From Candidatus Nitrosopumilus sp. (GTDB lineage Archaea; Thermoproteota; Nitrososphaeria; Nitrososphaerales; Nitrosopumilaceae), in the NCBI GenBank assembly GCA_029860565.1, contig JAOUAY010000038.1, forward strand, positions 1 to 9,462: a stretch of DNA of 9,462 bases, given 5' to 3'. The notes under the pieces were generated by a model. The model was not told the DNA's origin. It did no database searches and was given only the letters and a program-made list of their open reading frames with translations. A program made the translations under genes and the position numbers. Of this stretch, positions 1 to 5,696 are shown piece by piece (position 1 is the stretch's first letter; each line of letters starts with the position of its first letter).

Positions 1-109
1 CAAGGATTATTACACTGGCGCCATTTTCTACAAATCTTTTAGCTATGGCTTGACCTATACCTGTCCCACTACCAGTAATTAGAGCAATTTTGCCTTGAAA
101 TTTCAGCAT
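1..109 (-). CDS. Short-chain dehydrogenase/reductase (SDR), N-terminal fragment
   Basis: Reading the reverse strand from an ATG at 109-107 gives 36 codons beginning MLKFQGKIALITGSGTGIG and then running off the window edge. The T-G-x-x-x-G-I-G pattern (residues 13-20), after a first beta strand and followed by an alpha helix with A-I-A-K-R-F, is the dinucleotide-binding element of classical SDR oxidoreductases, which use NAD(H) or NADP(H). The catalytic Ser/Tyr/Lys and the substrate-binding part lie outside the window, so the substrate cannot be inferred. There is no signal peptide, so the protein is probably cytoplasmic. The gene is transcribed away from msrA, and a TATA-like element lies about 25-30 nt upstream of its start. 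The family call is firm; the specific function is unknown. Confidence 0.85.
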   Translation of the reverse strand, partial: MLKFQGKIALITGSGTGIGQAIAKRFVENGASVIIL

Positions 110-130
110 AGATACACTGACAGAACTTTT

Positions 131-143
131 ATGATATTTATTT
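131..143 (-). promoter_or_regulatory. TATA-like element for the SDR gene
   Basis: On the reverse strand this reads AAATAAATATCAT, centred about 28 nt before the ATG at 109. That spacing would put transcription initiation at or within a few nt of the start codon, as in leaderless archaeal genes. It is called by position and AT composition only. Confidence 0.4.
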
Positions 144-440
144 CAATTGATCCTGATTTTAAATATTTTCTTGATATCTTTATTTCCACGACTGCTATCT
201 GCGATCAAACTTCCCATCGGTGATTTTTCTGAAACTGTTGAATATTTTAGGAATTTATTGAAACTGATTATCAGCATATGTGCTCAAATGGTATAGTCAT
301 ATACTATCTAGTTTTGTTCTTTTCATGTATTTTGTAAGTAATACTGGGTTTAACACCAAATTGATTGCAATTAAGTAATCAATCAATGTCTCCAAGAATA
401 ATAATCCACTGAGACTGATTGAAGAAACTTTGACAAAAAC

Positions 441-448
441 GATATAAT
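441..448 (+). promoter_or_regulatory. TATA-like element for msrA
   Basis: GATATAAT is centred about 25 nt upstream of the GTG at 470. The 20 nt before the GTG hold no purine-rich ribosome binding site. Together these suggest a leaderless transcript starting at or next to the GTG. Confidence 0.5.
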
Positions 449-469
449 CTATTTTTCCACAGTTATTTT

Positions 470-1006
470 GTGAACGCAACATTTGCCAATGGATGCTTTT
501 GGTGTACTGAAGCTATTTTTGCAAGACTCAATGGTGTGAAATCAGTAGTACCGGGTTATTCTGGCGGTATAGTTGAAAATCCATCATATGAGCAAGTATG
601 TGCTGGAAAAACAGGACATGCAGAGGTTGCTCAAATAGAGTTTGATCCAAATGTGATATCTTATGAAAAACTGCTTGATGTTTTCTGGCATACGCATGAT
701 CCTACCACCCTTAATAGACAAGGAAATGATGTTGGAACACAATACCGATCTGCAATATTTCATCACAATGACGAACAAAAACAGATTGCAGAAAAATCAA
801 AAAAAGAACTCGAAGACAAACCTGTGTTTGGTGATCCTATTGTGACTGAAATCATTCCTTTGACCAAGTTCTATCCTGCAGAAGAATATTACAAAAAATA
901 TTATGATCAGAACAAGGATGCACCATACTGCAGATTTGTAATTGATCCCAAAGTTGAAAAGATGTTAAAACAGTATGGCAATGAATTAAAATCTGAATTT
1001 ATTTAA
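470..1006 (+). CDS. msrA: Peptide methionine sulfoxide reductase MsrA
   Basis: MsrA reduces the S-epimer of methionine sulfoxide, free or in proteins, and so repairs oxidative damage in the cytoplasm. The 178-residue product has the family's catalytic motif G-C-F-W-C-T-E with the nucleophile at Cys9. Residues matching the E. coli active site are also visible: Tyr40 (N-P-S-Y), Glu52 (G-H-A-E) and Tyr92 (G-T-Q-Y). Cys12 takes the place of the glycine in the E. coli enzyme, and Cys154 (A-P-Y-C) is a candidate resolving cysteine. The E. coli glycine-rich tail with its two recycling cysteines is absent. The GTG start leaves only eight residues before the nucleophile; an in-frame stop at 431 and the absence of any upstream in-frame ATG support it. 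The gene is single and convergent with the unknown gene at 1020-1337, and no MsrB gene adjoins it. No signal peptide is present. Family call very secure. Confidence 0.96.
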   Translation: MNATFANGCFWCTEAIFARLNGVKSVVPGYSGGIVENPSYEQVCAGKTGHAEVAQIEFDPNVISYEKLLDVFWHTHDPTTLNRQGNDVGTQYRSAIFHHNDEQKQIAEKSKKELEDKPVFGDPIVTEIIPLTKFYPAEEYYKKYYDQNKDAPYCRFVIDPKVEKMLKQYGNELKSEFI

Positions 1007-1040
1007 TAATAAAATGAAATTATTCTTTATTCTGTTTTGC
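1004..1040. terminator. Possible bidirectional terminator between convergent genes
   Basis: The 13-nt gap between msrA and the reverse-strand gene lies in a short AT-only dyad, AATAAT (1005-1010) with ATTATT (1019-1024). T-rich sequence follows it on the + strand (about 1023-1037) and also on the - strand just past the stop of the opposing gene (about 1005-1019). Archaeal termination depends mainly on U-rich tracts, so this could serve both genes. The stem is weak and the call is tentative. Confidence 0.3.
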
Positions 1041-1337
1041 TAAAAAATCCATAAAAAACTCTCCCTCATACTCCACATAATCATCTATGGCCTCAGTTTC
1101 AATATCCTCTAGAAATTGATTGTATACAGTTTCACGTTCATGTTTTAAGGGTGGTGAACAAAAACACATCTCAGACCATTGAATAACATTGGGTTTAGTT
1201 ATCTTAGCACGTTTCATTGAATTAATAATTTCTTGACCATCAGGTTTTTGATTCTCAATTGCACCGTCAGTTAGTTTTTGATAAAATTCTTTCATTTTTC
1301 CTTCAATGTATCTAGCTTTGACTGAGTAAATTGCCAT
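1020..1337 (-). CDS. Conserved-looking hypothetical protein, 105 aa, with C-x-C-S-P-P-L motif
   Basis: I do not recognise a named family. The product is small, soluble and acidic towards the C-terminus, with no signal peptide or membrane segment. It begins M-A-I-Y-S-V-K-A-R, which looks like an edge beta strand. A predicted helix with K-L-T-D-G-A-I-E follows, then Q-K-P-D-G-Q-E-I-I-N-S-M, then W-S-E-M-C-F-C-S-P-P-L with Cys58 and Cys60, and an acidic helix with F-L-E-D-I-E. I have a vague memory of bacterial, including cyanobacterial, hypothetical proteins with a similar Cys-x-Cys-x-Pro-Pro/Thr-Pro-Leu segment, but I cannot name them. The two close cysteines could bind metal or act in redox chemistry; this is inference. 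The ATG at 1337-1335 has an AT-rich element about 27 nt upstream. It is a real gene by length, composition and placement; function unknown. Confidence 0.75.
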   Translation of the reverse strand: MAIYSVKARYIEGKMKEFYQKLTDGAIENQKPDGQEIINSMKRAKITKPNVIQWSEMCFCSPPLKHERETVYNQFLEDIETEAIDDYVEYEGEFFMDFLAKQNKE

Positions 1338-1359
1338 GAATCTACATTGTAATCTGTGT

Positions 1360-1370
1360 TATTATTTTTT
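1360..1370 (-). promoter_or_regulatory. TATA-like element for the 105-aa gene
   Basis: The reverse strand reads AAAAAATAATA, centred about 27 nt upstream of the ATG at 1337. This is compatible with a leaderless or near-leaderless transcript. It is supported by position and AT content only. Confidence 0.35.
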
Positions 1371-1408
1371 ACACTGATTTTTTCTTCCTTTGAGTCTCAA
1401 GTGACATT

Positions 1409-1414
1409 AAAAAA
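1409..1414 (-). terminator. U-tract candidate terminator after the zinc-ribbon gene
   Basis: A run of six A on the + strand, read as TTTTTT on the - strand, lies about 40 nt past the stop codon at 1457-1455. Such U-runs are enough for termination in many archaea. No stable hairpin precedes it, so confidence is low. Confidence 0.3.
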
Positions 1415-1454
1415 TTCTGCTCTATTACCTATCATTCCAAAAGAGCCTCTGGAT

Positions 1455-1730
1455 TTAAAGTACTGATTCAATTAATTTACCTCCAACTTCTTCTCCGACC
1501 CACCTGCATACATCACAGGTCACGTAATTATTAGGAGCATTTTTTAATTCTGTTTTAACATTTTCCAGGATACATCTAGGACAATTAAAAATCTCAACCA
1601 GTTTACCTCCAACTTCTTTTCCTTTCCAATGACCTTTTGGGCAACTCAAGGTATCGTTAGGAAGAAGATTTAGTTCGGTCTTTATTTTTTCTAATGCGCA
1701 CCTAGGACATAATTTTTTTGATTTAGACAT
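1455..1730 (-). CDS. Tandem double zinc-ribbon-like small protein, 91 aa
   Basis: The protein is an internal duplication with a period of 42 residues. Each unit begins C-P-R-C, continues through a helix ending K-T-E-L and an N/P turn, returns to a second cysteine pair position, and ends with W-x-G-x-E-V-G-G-K-L. Unit 1 has Cys8, Cys11, Cys30 and then Pro-Lys-Gly-His34; unit 2 has Cys50, Cys53, Cys72 and Cys75. Unit 2 therefore looks like a complete four-cysteine zinc ribbon. Unit 1 would have to use His34, at a shifted position, as its fourth ligand, or may not bind zinc normally. There is no signal peptide, so it should act in the cytoplasm. Zinc ribbons of this size often bind nucleic acid or protein, but nothing here shows which. 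The gene has its own promoter facing away from the phosphatase-sulfatase cluster, with which it shares a 219-bp control region. The gene is well supported; its role is unknown. Confidence 0.8.
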   Translation of the reverse strand: MSKSKKLCPRCALEKIKTELNLLPNDTLSCPKGHWKGKEVGGKLVEIFNCPRCILENVKTELKNAPNNYVTCDVCRWVGEEVGGKLIESVL

Positions 1731-1760
1731 ACAAATTTGTACAATCTTATTTTCTTAAGC

Positions 1761-1768
1761 ATTATAAA
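1761..1768 (-). promoter_or_regulatory. TATA box for the zinc-ribbon gene
   Basis: On the reverse strand the sequence is CTTTATAAT, close to the archaeal TATA consensus and centred about 35 nt upstream of the ATG at 1730. Initiation about 25 nt downstream would leave a leader of roughly 8-10 nt. A 12-bp perfect palindrome, TACAAATTTGTA (1730-1741), spans the expected start site and touches the start codon. Confidence 0.5.
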
Positions 1769-1772
1769 GTGT

Positions 1773-1804
1773 TAGAAATTCGTGTCGACTTTGTGGAATT
1801 TCTA
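1773..1804. promoter_or_regulatory. 9-bp perfect inverted repeat upstream of the zinc-ribbon TATA box
   Basis: TAGAAATTC (1773-1781) and GAATTTCTA (1796-1804) are exact reverse complements separated by 14 nt, with 22 bp between arm centres, or two helical turns. The repeat lies immediately upstream of the TATA box of the reverse-strand gene, where an activator or TFB-modulating factor could bind as a dimer. On the + strand it is followed by TTTTTA and so resembles a terminator hairpin, but no + strand gene ends nearby. An operator is the better guess. Confidence 0.4.
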
Positions 1805-1914
1805 TTTTTATTGATTGTCACAAACTTGCTTATTCTTCAATACTCAAAATCATTAATCAGAGATTAGTGCAAAATCTTTGCCTCTAACTATATAGGAATT
1901 GAATCCAAAATATA

Positions 1915-1942
1915 CTATCATTTAAATTTAATTTTCTGATAG
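1915..1942. promoter_or_regulatory. Promoter of the phosphatase-sulfatase cluster, TATA box flanked by an inverted repeat
   Basis: TTTAAATTTA (1921-1930) is centred about 25 nt upstream of the GTG at 1950, predicting a leaderless mRNA. It is bracketed by CTATCA (1915-1920) and TGATAG (1937-1942), exact reverse complements with 22 bp between arm centres. A dimeric protein bound here would cover the TATA box, as expected for a repressor. The arms are only 6 bp, so chance is possible. A second AT-rich element, CTATATAG, near 1887-1894 and an imperfect dyad at 1851-1869 (CATTAATC/GATTAGTG) lie further upstream. Confidence 0.45.
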
Positions 1943-1949
1943 AGTTTTT

Positions 1950-3431
1950 GTGAAGAGATATTTGTTAATTTTTGCATTGATTTTATCAATTGGTGTTACA
2001 TCTGTTTTGCCCTTTTTTGACGTATTCCAAGAAGCTGAAGCCCTCAAAAGCAGTGGTAATTTTCTAACTGAGATAGGTTCGAAGAAAGTTTGTGGGGACA
2101 GGTTATGTACCGAAATTGGAGAAAATTCCCAAAATCTTCAAATCAGCGTACCTGAAATGGTTATGAATCAGCAATCAGCAGTATCTCCTTCCACATATTC
2201 TGATCCTCTGCCTTCATGGAATGATGAAAATTCCAAACAAAAAATTATTGAATTTGTAGATAAAGTCACAAACTCTTCTCTCCCGACATTTGTCCGCTCT
2301 GAAGATAGGATTGCTACTTTTGATAATGATGGAACTTTGTGGATTGAACAACCTCTCTACATACCATTTGCATTTCATCTGGAATACCTGCATCACCAAA
2401 TAAAGTCTGAACCTAGTTTATCATCTCAAAGCCCATACTCTGAGGTTTTAGCAAAGGGAGATTCTATTACAAATGAAGATCTTGAACACATATCGGGTCT
2501 GATGGATACTTTACTTCCGGCATATCCTTACATTACACAAGAGGAGTATCTACAAAAATCAAAAGATTATCTTGATAACACAAAACATGTCAAATACAAT
2601 ATCTCACTAAAAGAATTAACTTATCTTCCCATGGTTGAGTTAGTTTCTTATCTTCAAGAAAACGATTTCAAAGTATACCTTGTTTCTGCAGGGTTTCAAG
2701 GTCTAATGAGATCTGTTTCTGAAGAAATTTACAACATAGATAAAGAAAATGTGATTGGAACACATCCAGAATTTGTTTACGAACTGACTGAAAATGGCCC
2801 AGCGGTAATTCGTCAACCCATTCTAGATTCATTTAATGATGGAGCAGAAAAACCAGCAAATATTCAGAAATTCATTGGTAAGGTACCCATTTTTGCATGT
2901 GGTAATTCTGGAGGTGATATTGAAATGTTAATGCTTACCCATTATCACGAGAATCACTTTGCATGTATGGTTAATCATGATGATGAAAATAGAGAGTATT
3001 ACTATCACAATCAGGAAGCTTTGGATGCATCTCAAAGAAATGACTGGATAGTTATTAGCATGAAAAATGATTTCAAAACCATATTTTCAGACATTCCCAA
3101 AGAAATAGAGTATGAATGTTCTTCAGATTTTTGGAAAAATAATTTAGAATTATGGGATAAAGTGGGACTAGATTACAATGATGACTTTGATGAAACATTT
3201 GGAAAAGATTACTTTAATCCAGATATCACTTTGGAGCAAGCAATTAACATGGAAGGGGTTGGCATGAACCATCTTGCCAGATCAGGTACTGCAGCATATC
3301 TTAACGCATTAGTTGATCCTGAAATTGATGAGGAAATCGTAAGAATTGCGGTTAATTTTGGTTATGTTCATCAAATTGATAGATATATTGAAAATTGTAA
3401 AAATATTGAACAATCCAATTATGTTAAATAG
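1950..3431 (+). CDS. Exported HAD-superfamily phosphatase with C-terminal FWKNN-type domain
   Basis: The protein is predicted to hydrolyse a phosphate ester outside the membrane. A signal peptide covers residues 1-31, with likely cleavage after A-E-A. A linker holding V-C-G-D-R-L-C (Cys48, Cys53) follows. The HAD domain (about 88-385) has the nucleophile motif F-D-N-D-G-T (Asp125, Asp127), motif II V-S-A-G (Ser246), the lysine in G-A-E-K-P (Lys301) and motif IV G-N-S-G-G-D (Asn319, Asp323). Asn at the first motif IV acidic position is a departure from the strict consensus. The last 105 residues form a separate domain with C-S-S-D-F-W-K-N-N, F-G, and A-R-S-G-T-A-A-Y-L-N-A-L. It resembles the 'GYWKNH' modules of some surface proteins of archaea and bacteria. 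The GTG start gives the signal peptide directly and has no ribosome binding site. The sulfatase gene follows after 23 nt. The substrate is not known. Confidence 0.82.
   Translation: MKRYLLIFALILSIGVTSVLPFFDVFQEAEALKSSGNFLTEIGSKKVCGDRLCTEIGENSQNLQISVPEMVMNQQSAVSPSTYSDPLPSWNDENSKQKIIEFVDKVTNSSLPTFVRSEDRIATFDNDGTLWIEQPLYIPFAFHLEYLHHQIKSEPSLSSQSPYSEVLAKGDSITNEDLEHISGLMDTLLPAYPYITQEEYLQKSKDYLDNTKHVKYNISLKELTYLPMVELVSYLQENDFKVYLVSAGFQGLMRSVSEEIYNIDKENVIGTHPEFVYELTENGPAVIRQPILDSFNDGAEKPANIQKFIGKVPIFACGNSGGDIEMLMLTHYHENHFACMVNHDDENREYYYHNQEALDASQRNDWIVISMKNDFKTIFSDIPKEIEYECSSDFWKNNLELWDKVGLDYNDDFDETFGKDYFNPDITLEQAINMEGVGMNHLARSGTAAYLNALVDPEIDEEIVRIAVNFGYVHQIDRYIENCKNIEQSNYVK
3105..3401 (+). other. 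C-terminal FWKNN / AxxLNA domain of the phosphatase
   Basis: Residues 386-484 show the order C-x-x-x-F-W-K-N-N, W, a hydrophobic-Gly segment, D-x-x-F-G, a leucine-rich helix (I-T-L-E-Q-A-I-N), G-x-G-M-N-x-L-A-R, A-A-Y-L-N-A-L, then a helix ending in a second cysteine (Cys483). The C390 and C483 pair may form a disulfide. I recall similar modules as C-terminal parts of secreted proteins where they lack known enzymatic function; attachment or structural roles are plausible. Confidence 0.55.
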
Positions 3432-3454
3432 AGAAGGACGTTGGTAGTATTCTG

Positions 3455-5251
3455 TTGGGTAACACTAAAAAAATTGTCATTCTGTTAACTCTATTTCCTT
3501 TAATTTTATCAATGGGCATTGCACCTGCATTACCAACTGCACATGCTGAAGAAAAGATTCCTAAATGGATTCAAGACACTGCAGTGTGGTGGTCTGAGGG
3601 GACAATTTCAGATGACGAGTTTCTTGCTGCAATAGAATTTCTAATTAAAGAAGGCGTGATCGAGATACCTGAAAATCTTTTATCAACGGGTGATGAACAT
3701 ATTGAATCTTATCTTCCTCCTAAACCAATTACAGAACAACCAAACATCATTGTGATAATGCCTGATGATGTTGGGTGGTATAACATTGGTGCATACAATG
3801 ATGGTATCATGGCAGGCATTACTCCTAACATTGATAAAATTGCACAAAATGGAATGCGTTTTACAGATTATTATGCAGACCCTAGCTGTACTGCAGGACG
3901 TGCAAGTTTCATTACAGGAGAATTACCAATTCGTACAGGTCTAACTACTGTTGGACAAGCAGGAGCAGATATTGGAATGCCTGCAGAAGCTCCAACTATT
4001 GCAACTGTTCTTAAGTCAATGGGGTATAGCACTGGGCAGTTTGGAAAAAACCATTTGGGTGATTTGAATAAATTCTTACCAACAGTTCATGGATTTGATG
4101 AGTTCTATGGTTATTTGTATCACCTTGATGCACTAGAAGATCCATTTCATCCAACATATCCTGAAGAACTAAATCTGATAATTGGACCACGTAACATGAT
4201 TCATAGTTGGGCAAGTGATGTTGATGATGACACCGTTGAACCTCGCTGGGGTAAAGTAGGAAAGCAAATTATTGAGGATGTAGGTCCAGTCCCTCCAATA
4301 CGAATGGAGAATTTAGATGATGAAATTTTAGAGCATTCAATTAATTTTATGCAAAAAGCAGTAGATGAGGACAAACCATTCTTTGCATGGATTAATCCAT
4401 CAAGAATGCATGTTACTACATACTTGAGTGAAGAATACGAAAACAAAATCACTCCAGAAAATGGATGGAGCATCTATGAAGCTGGAATGGTGGAAGTTGA
4501 TGACTTGGTTGGAGAGGTAAATAATTTTCTTGAAACAAATGGAATTAAAGAAAACACCATAGTAATTTTTACAACAGATAACGGAGCTGAAGTTTTCACA
4601 TGGCCTGATGGTGGCATGACTCCATTTAGAGGAGCTAAAGGCCAGATTCTAGAAGGTGGAATGAGAGTTCCAATGCTAGTGCAATGGCCATCACACATTC
4701 CTGCAGGAATTGTGGAAAATGGATTAATGTCTGGGCTTGATTGGATGCCAACACTTGTTGCAGCAGCAGGCAATCCAGATATTGTAGAAGATCTTAAAGT
4801 TGGAAACGATATTGGAGGTACAACATACAAAGTTCATCTTGATGGATATAATCAACTTGACATGCTAACTGGTAGTGGTCCATCAAATCGTGATGTAATT
4901 TATTATTTTGCACAACATGAATTTGGTGCAATTCGTATTGGAGATTACAAATTTAGATTTATTGATCAGCCAAATGGATGGTTCGGAGAAACAGTTCAAC
5001 TAGGATGGCCAACAATTACAAATTTGAGACTAGATCCATTTGAAAGAGCGGGACTCCCTGATGGTGATGAGGGTTCCATTTACTACAAGGATTTCTTTGT
5101 CTTTGAGTTTTGGCGTTTTGTTCAAGCACAACAACAAATTGGAGAGTTAGTTCCAACATTTATTGAATACCCACCAATGCAAGATCCTGCATCATTTAAC
5201 CTAGATGCTGTTAAGAAAAAGATTGAAAAGATGAGGGCATTAGGAGATTAA
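3455..5251 (+). CDS. Exported arylsulfatase-type sulfatase (formylglycine-dependent)
   Basis: The product should hydrolyse sulfate esters outside the membrane, using a formylglycine made from a cysteine. A signal peptide ends at A-H-A (residue 31). A thaumarchaeal W-W-S-E-G module follows (about 34-72), then a complete sulfatase fold (about 95-598). Visible active-site residues are Asp104-Asp105 for calcium, Cys145 in C-T-A-G-R, Arg149, Lys198 and His200 (G-K-N-H), His319, Asp375-Asn376 (T-D-N-G) and Lys395 (R-G-A-K-G). C-T-A-G-R replaces the commoner C-x-P-S-R; I recall it in a bacterial arylsulfatase branch that shares the G-Q-F-G-K-N-H-L-G-D and V-H-G-F-D-E-F motifs. No maturase is encoded in the window. 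The TTG start is chosen because it gives the full signal peptide; the next Met is residue 20. The gene lies 23 nt after the phosphatase and probably shares its transcript. A bacterial origin of the catalytic domain is likely but inferred. The natural substrate is unknown. Confidence 0.93.
   Translation: MGNTKKIVILLTLFPLILSMGIAPALPTAHAEEKIPKWIQDTAVWWSEGTISDDEFLAAIEFLIKEGVIEIPENLLSTGDEHIESYLPPKPITEQPNIIVIMPDDVGWYNIGAYNDGIMAGITPNIDKIAQNGMRFTDYYADPSCTAGRASFITGELPIRTGLTTVGQAGADIGMPAEAPTIATVLKSMGYSTGQFGKNHLGDLNKFLPTVHGFDEFYGYLYHLDALEDPFHPTYPEELNLIIGPRNMIHSWASDVDDDTVEPRWGKVGKQIIEDVGPVPPIRMENLDDEILEHSINFMQKAVDEDKPFFAWINPSRMHVTTYLSEEYENKITPENGWSIYEAGMVEVDDLVGEVNNFLETNGIKENTIVIFTTDNGAEVFTWPDGGMTPFRGAKGQILEGGMRVPMLVQWPSHIPAGIVENGLMSGLDWMPTLVAAAGNPDIVEDLKVGNDIGGTTYKVHLDGYNQLDMLTGSGPSNRDVIYYFAQHEFGAIRIGDYKFRFIDQPNGWFGETVQLGWPTITNLRLDPFERAGLPDGDEGSIYYKDFFVFEFWRFVQAQQQIGELVPTFIEYPPMQDPASFNLDAVKKKIEKMRALGD
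3554..3670 (+). other. Thaumarchaeal WWSEG module fused to the sulfatase N-terminus
   Basis: Residues 34-72 read I-P-K-W-I, then W-W-S-E-G, I-S-D-D-E-F, A-I-E-F-L-I-K-E-G-V-I-E-I-P. I know this short helical module from many exported proteins of Nitrosopumilus and relatives, singly or repeated, next to unrelated catalytic or binding domains. It is not part of bacterial sulfatases. Its function is not established to my knowledge. Confidence 0.7.
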
Positions 5252-5279
5252 CTAGTCTTTTTGAGATTGAATTAATAGA

Positions 5280-5696
5280 ATGAATAAATTATTTTATCTT
5301 CTTTTAATTGCTGCAGGAACTATTGTAGTTGGTTCTTTTGTTATTTTTTCTGTAGAATCACAGCATCCTGATTCACAAATTAATTCAATGCTTGATGCAA
5401 TTTGGTGGACTGTAGCTACTGTAACTACTGTGGGATATGGGGATATAGTACCTGTGACGGATGTTGGAAAAATTGTGGCCATTTTCTTCATGTTTTTTGG
5501 AATTGGTGTCTTGGCAATTTTCTTATCCGTATTGGGAACACAATTTTACAAGAATCGATTTGCAAAAGAAGAAAAAGAAATTTCTCATGCTCAAAAATTG
5601 ATTCTAGATAGAATGGATGATTTAGAAAAGAATCAAGAACAACTGCAGAAAGAACTTAAAAATTTAGTTGATGAACTAAAAGGAACTCCAAGATGA
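5280..5696 (+). CDS. Two-transmembrane potassium channel with C-terminal coiled coil
   Basis: This is a minimal K+ channel subunit, expected to form a tetramer in the cell membrane. The order is: first membrane helix (about 4-24), a short outer loop, pore helix (36-49), the selectivity filter T-V-G-Y-G-D (50-55), second membrane helix (62-87) with possible hinge glycines at 74 and 76, then a charged cytoplasmic tail. The tail (about 94-134) shows heptad spacing, with Ile108, Leu115, Leu122 and Leu129 at one core position and Met112, Gln119, Leu126 and Leu133 at the other. This predicts a coiled coil, probably a four-helix bundle below the pore. No RCK/TrkA nucleotide-binding domain or voltage sensor is present, so the gating signal is unclear. 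At 138 residues it is short but complete. The ATG lies 28 nt after the sulfatase, and its TGA overlaps the next start as ATGA. Confidence 0.92.
   Translation: MNKLFYLLLIAAGTIVVGSFVIFSVESQHPDSQINSMLDAIWWTVATVTTVGYGDIVPVTDVGKIVAIFFMFFGIGVLAIFLSVLGTQFYKNRFAKEEKEISHAQKLILDRMDDLEKNQEQLQKELKNLVDELKGTPR

Larger units (their letters stand above)
110..469. other. Divergent intergenic region between the SDR gene and msrA
   Basis: This 360-bp AT-rich stretch separates two divergently transcribed genes and contains the promoter of each near its ends. I find no convincing coding region. The only long reading frame (reverse strand, 297-482) runs through the msrA promoter and start and resembles no known protein. 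An 8-bp inverted repeat, ATTGATTG/CAATCAAT, lies at 360-367 and 380-387 with a 12-nt spacer, but it is about what AT-rich sequence gives by chance. No tRNA-like or riboswitch-like fold is evident. Confidence 0.6.

Noticed and set aside
360..387. 8-bp inverted repeat ATTGATTG/CAATCAAT upstream of msrA
   Set aside because: Arms consist of AT-rich simple sequence; such a match is expected by chance in a 360-bp region of this composition, and it is not placed at a TATA box.
297..482. 61-codon reverse-strand reading frame between SDR and msrA
   Set aside because: It covers the msrA promoter and start codon, shows no familiar motif, and its hydrophobic middle is easily produced by AT-rich sequence.
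1730..1741. Perfect 12-bp palindrome TACAAATTTGTA at the zinc-ribbon start
   Set aside because: Position is suggestive, but one or two such palindromes are expected by chance in a window of this size and AT content; kept only as a note in the promoter entry.
4201..4830. Two consecutive long reverse-strand frames (90 and 118 codons) inside the sulfatase gene
   Set aside because: They are antisense to a conserved catalytic domain, have low-complexity Ser/Thr/Pro composition and no recognisable motif; they mirror the codon bias of the sulfatase.
5402..5611. 69-codon Cys/Trp-rich + strand frame within the channel gene
   Set aside because: It is an out-of-frame reading of the pore region; the real frame has a perfect T-V-G-Y-G-D filter.
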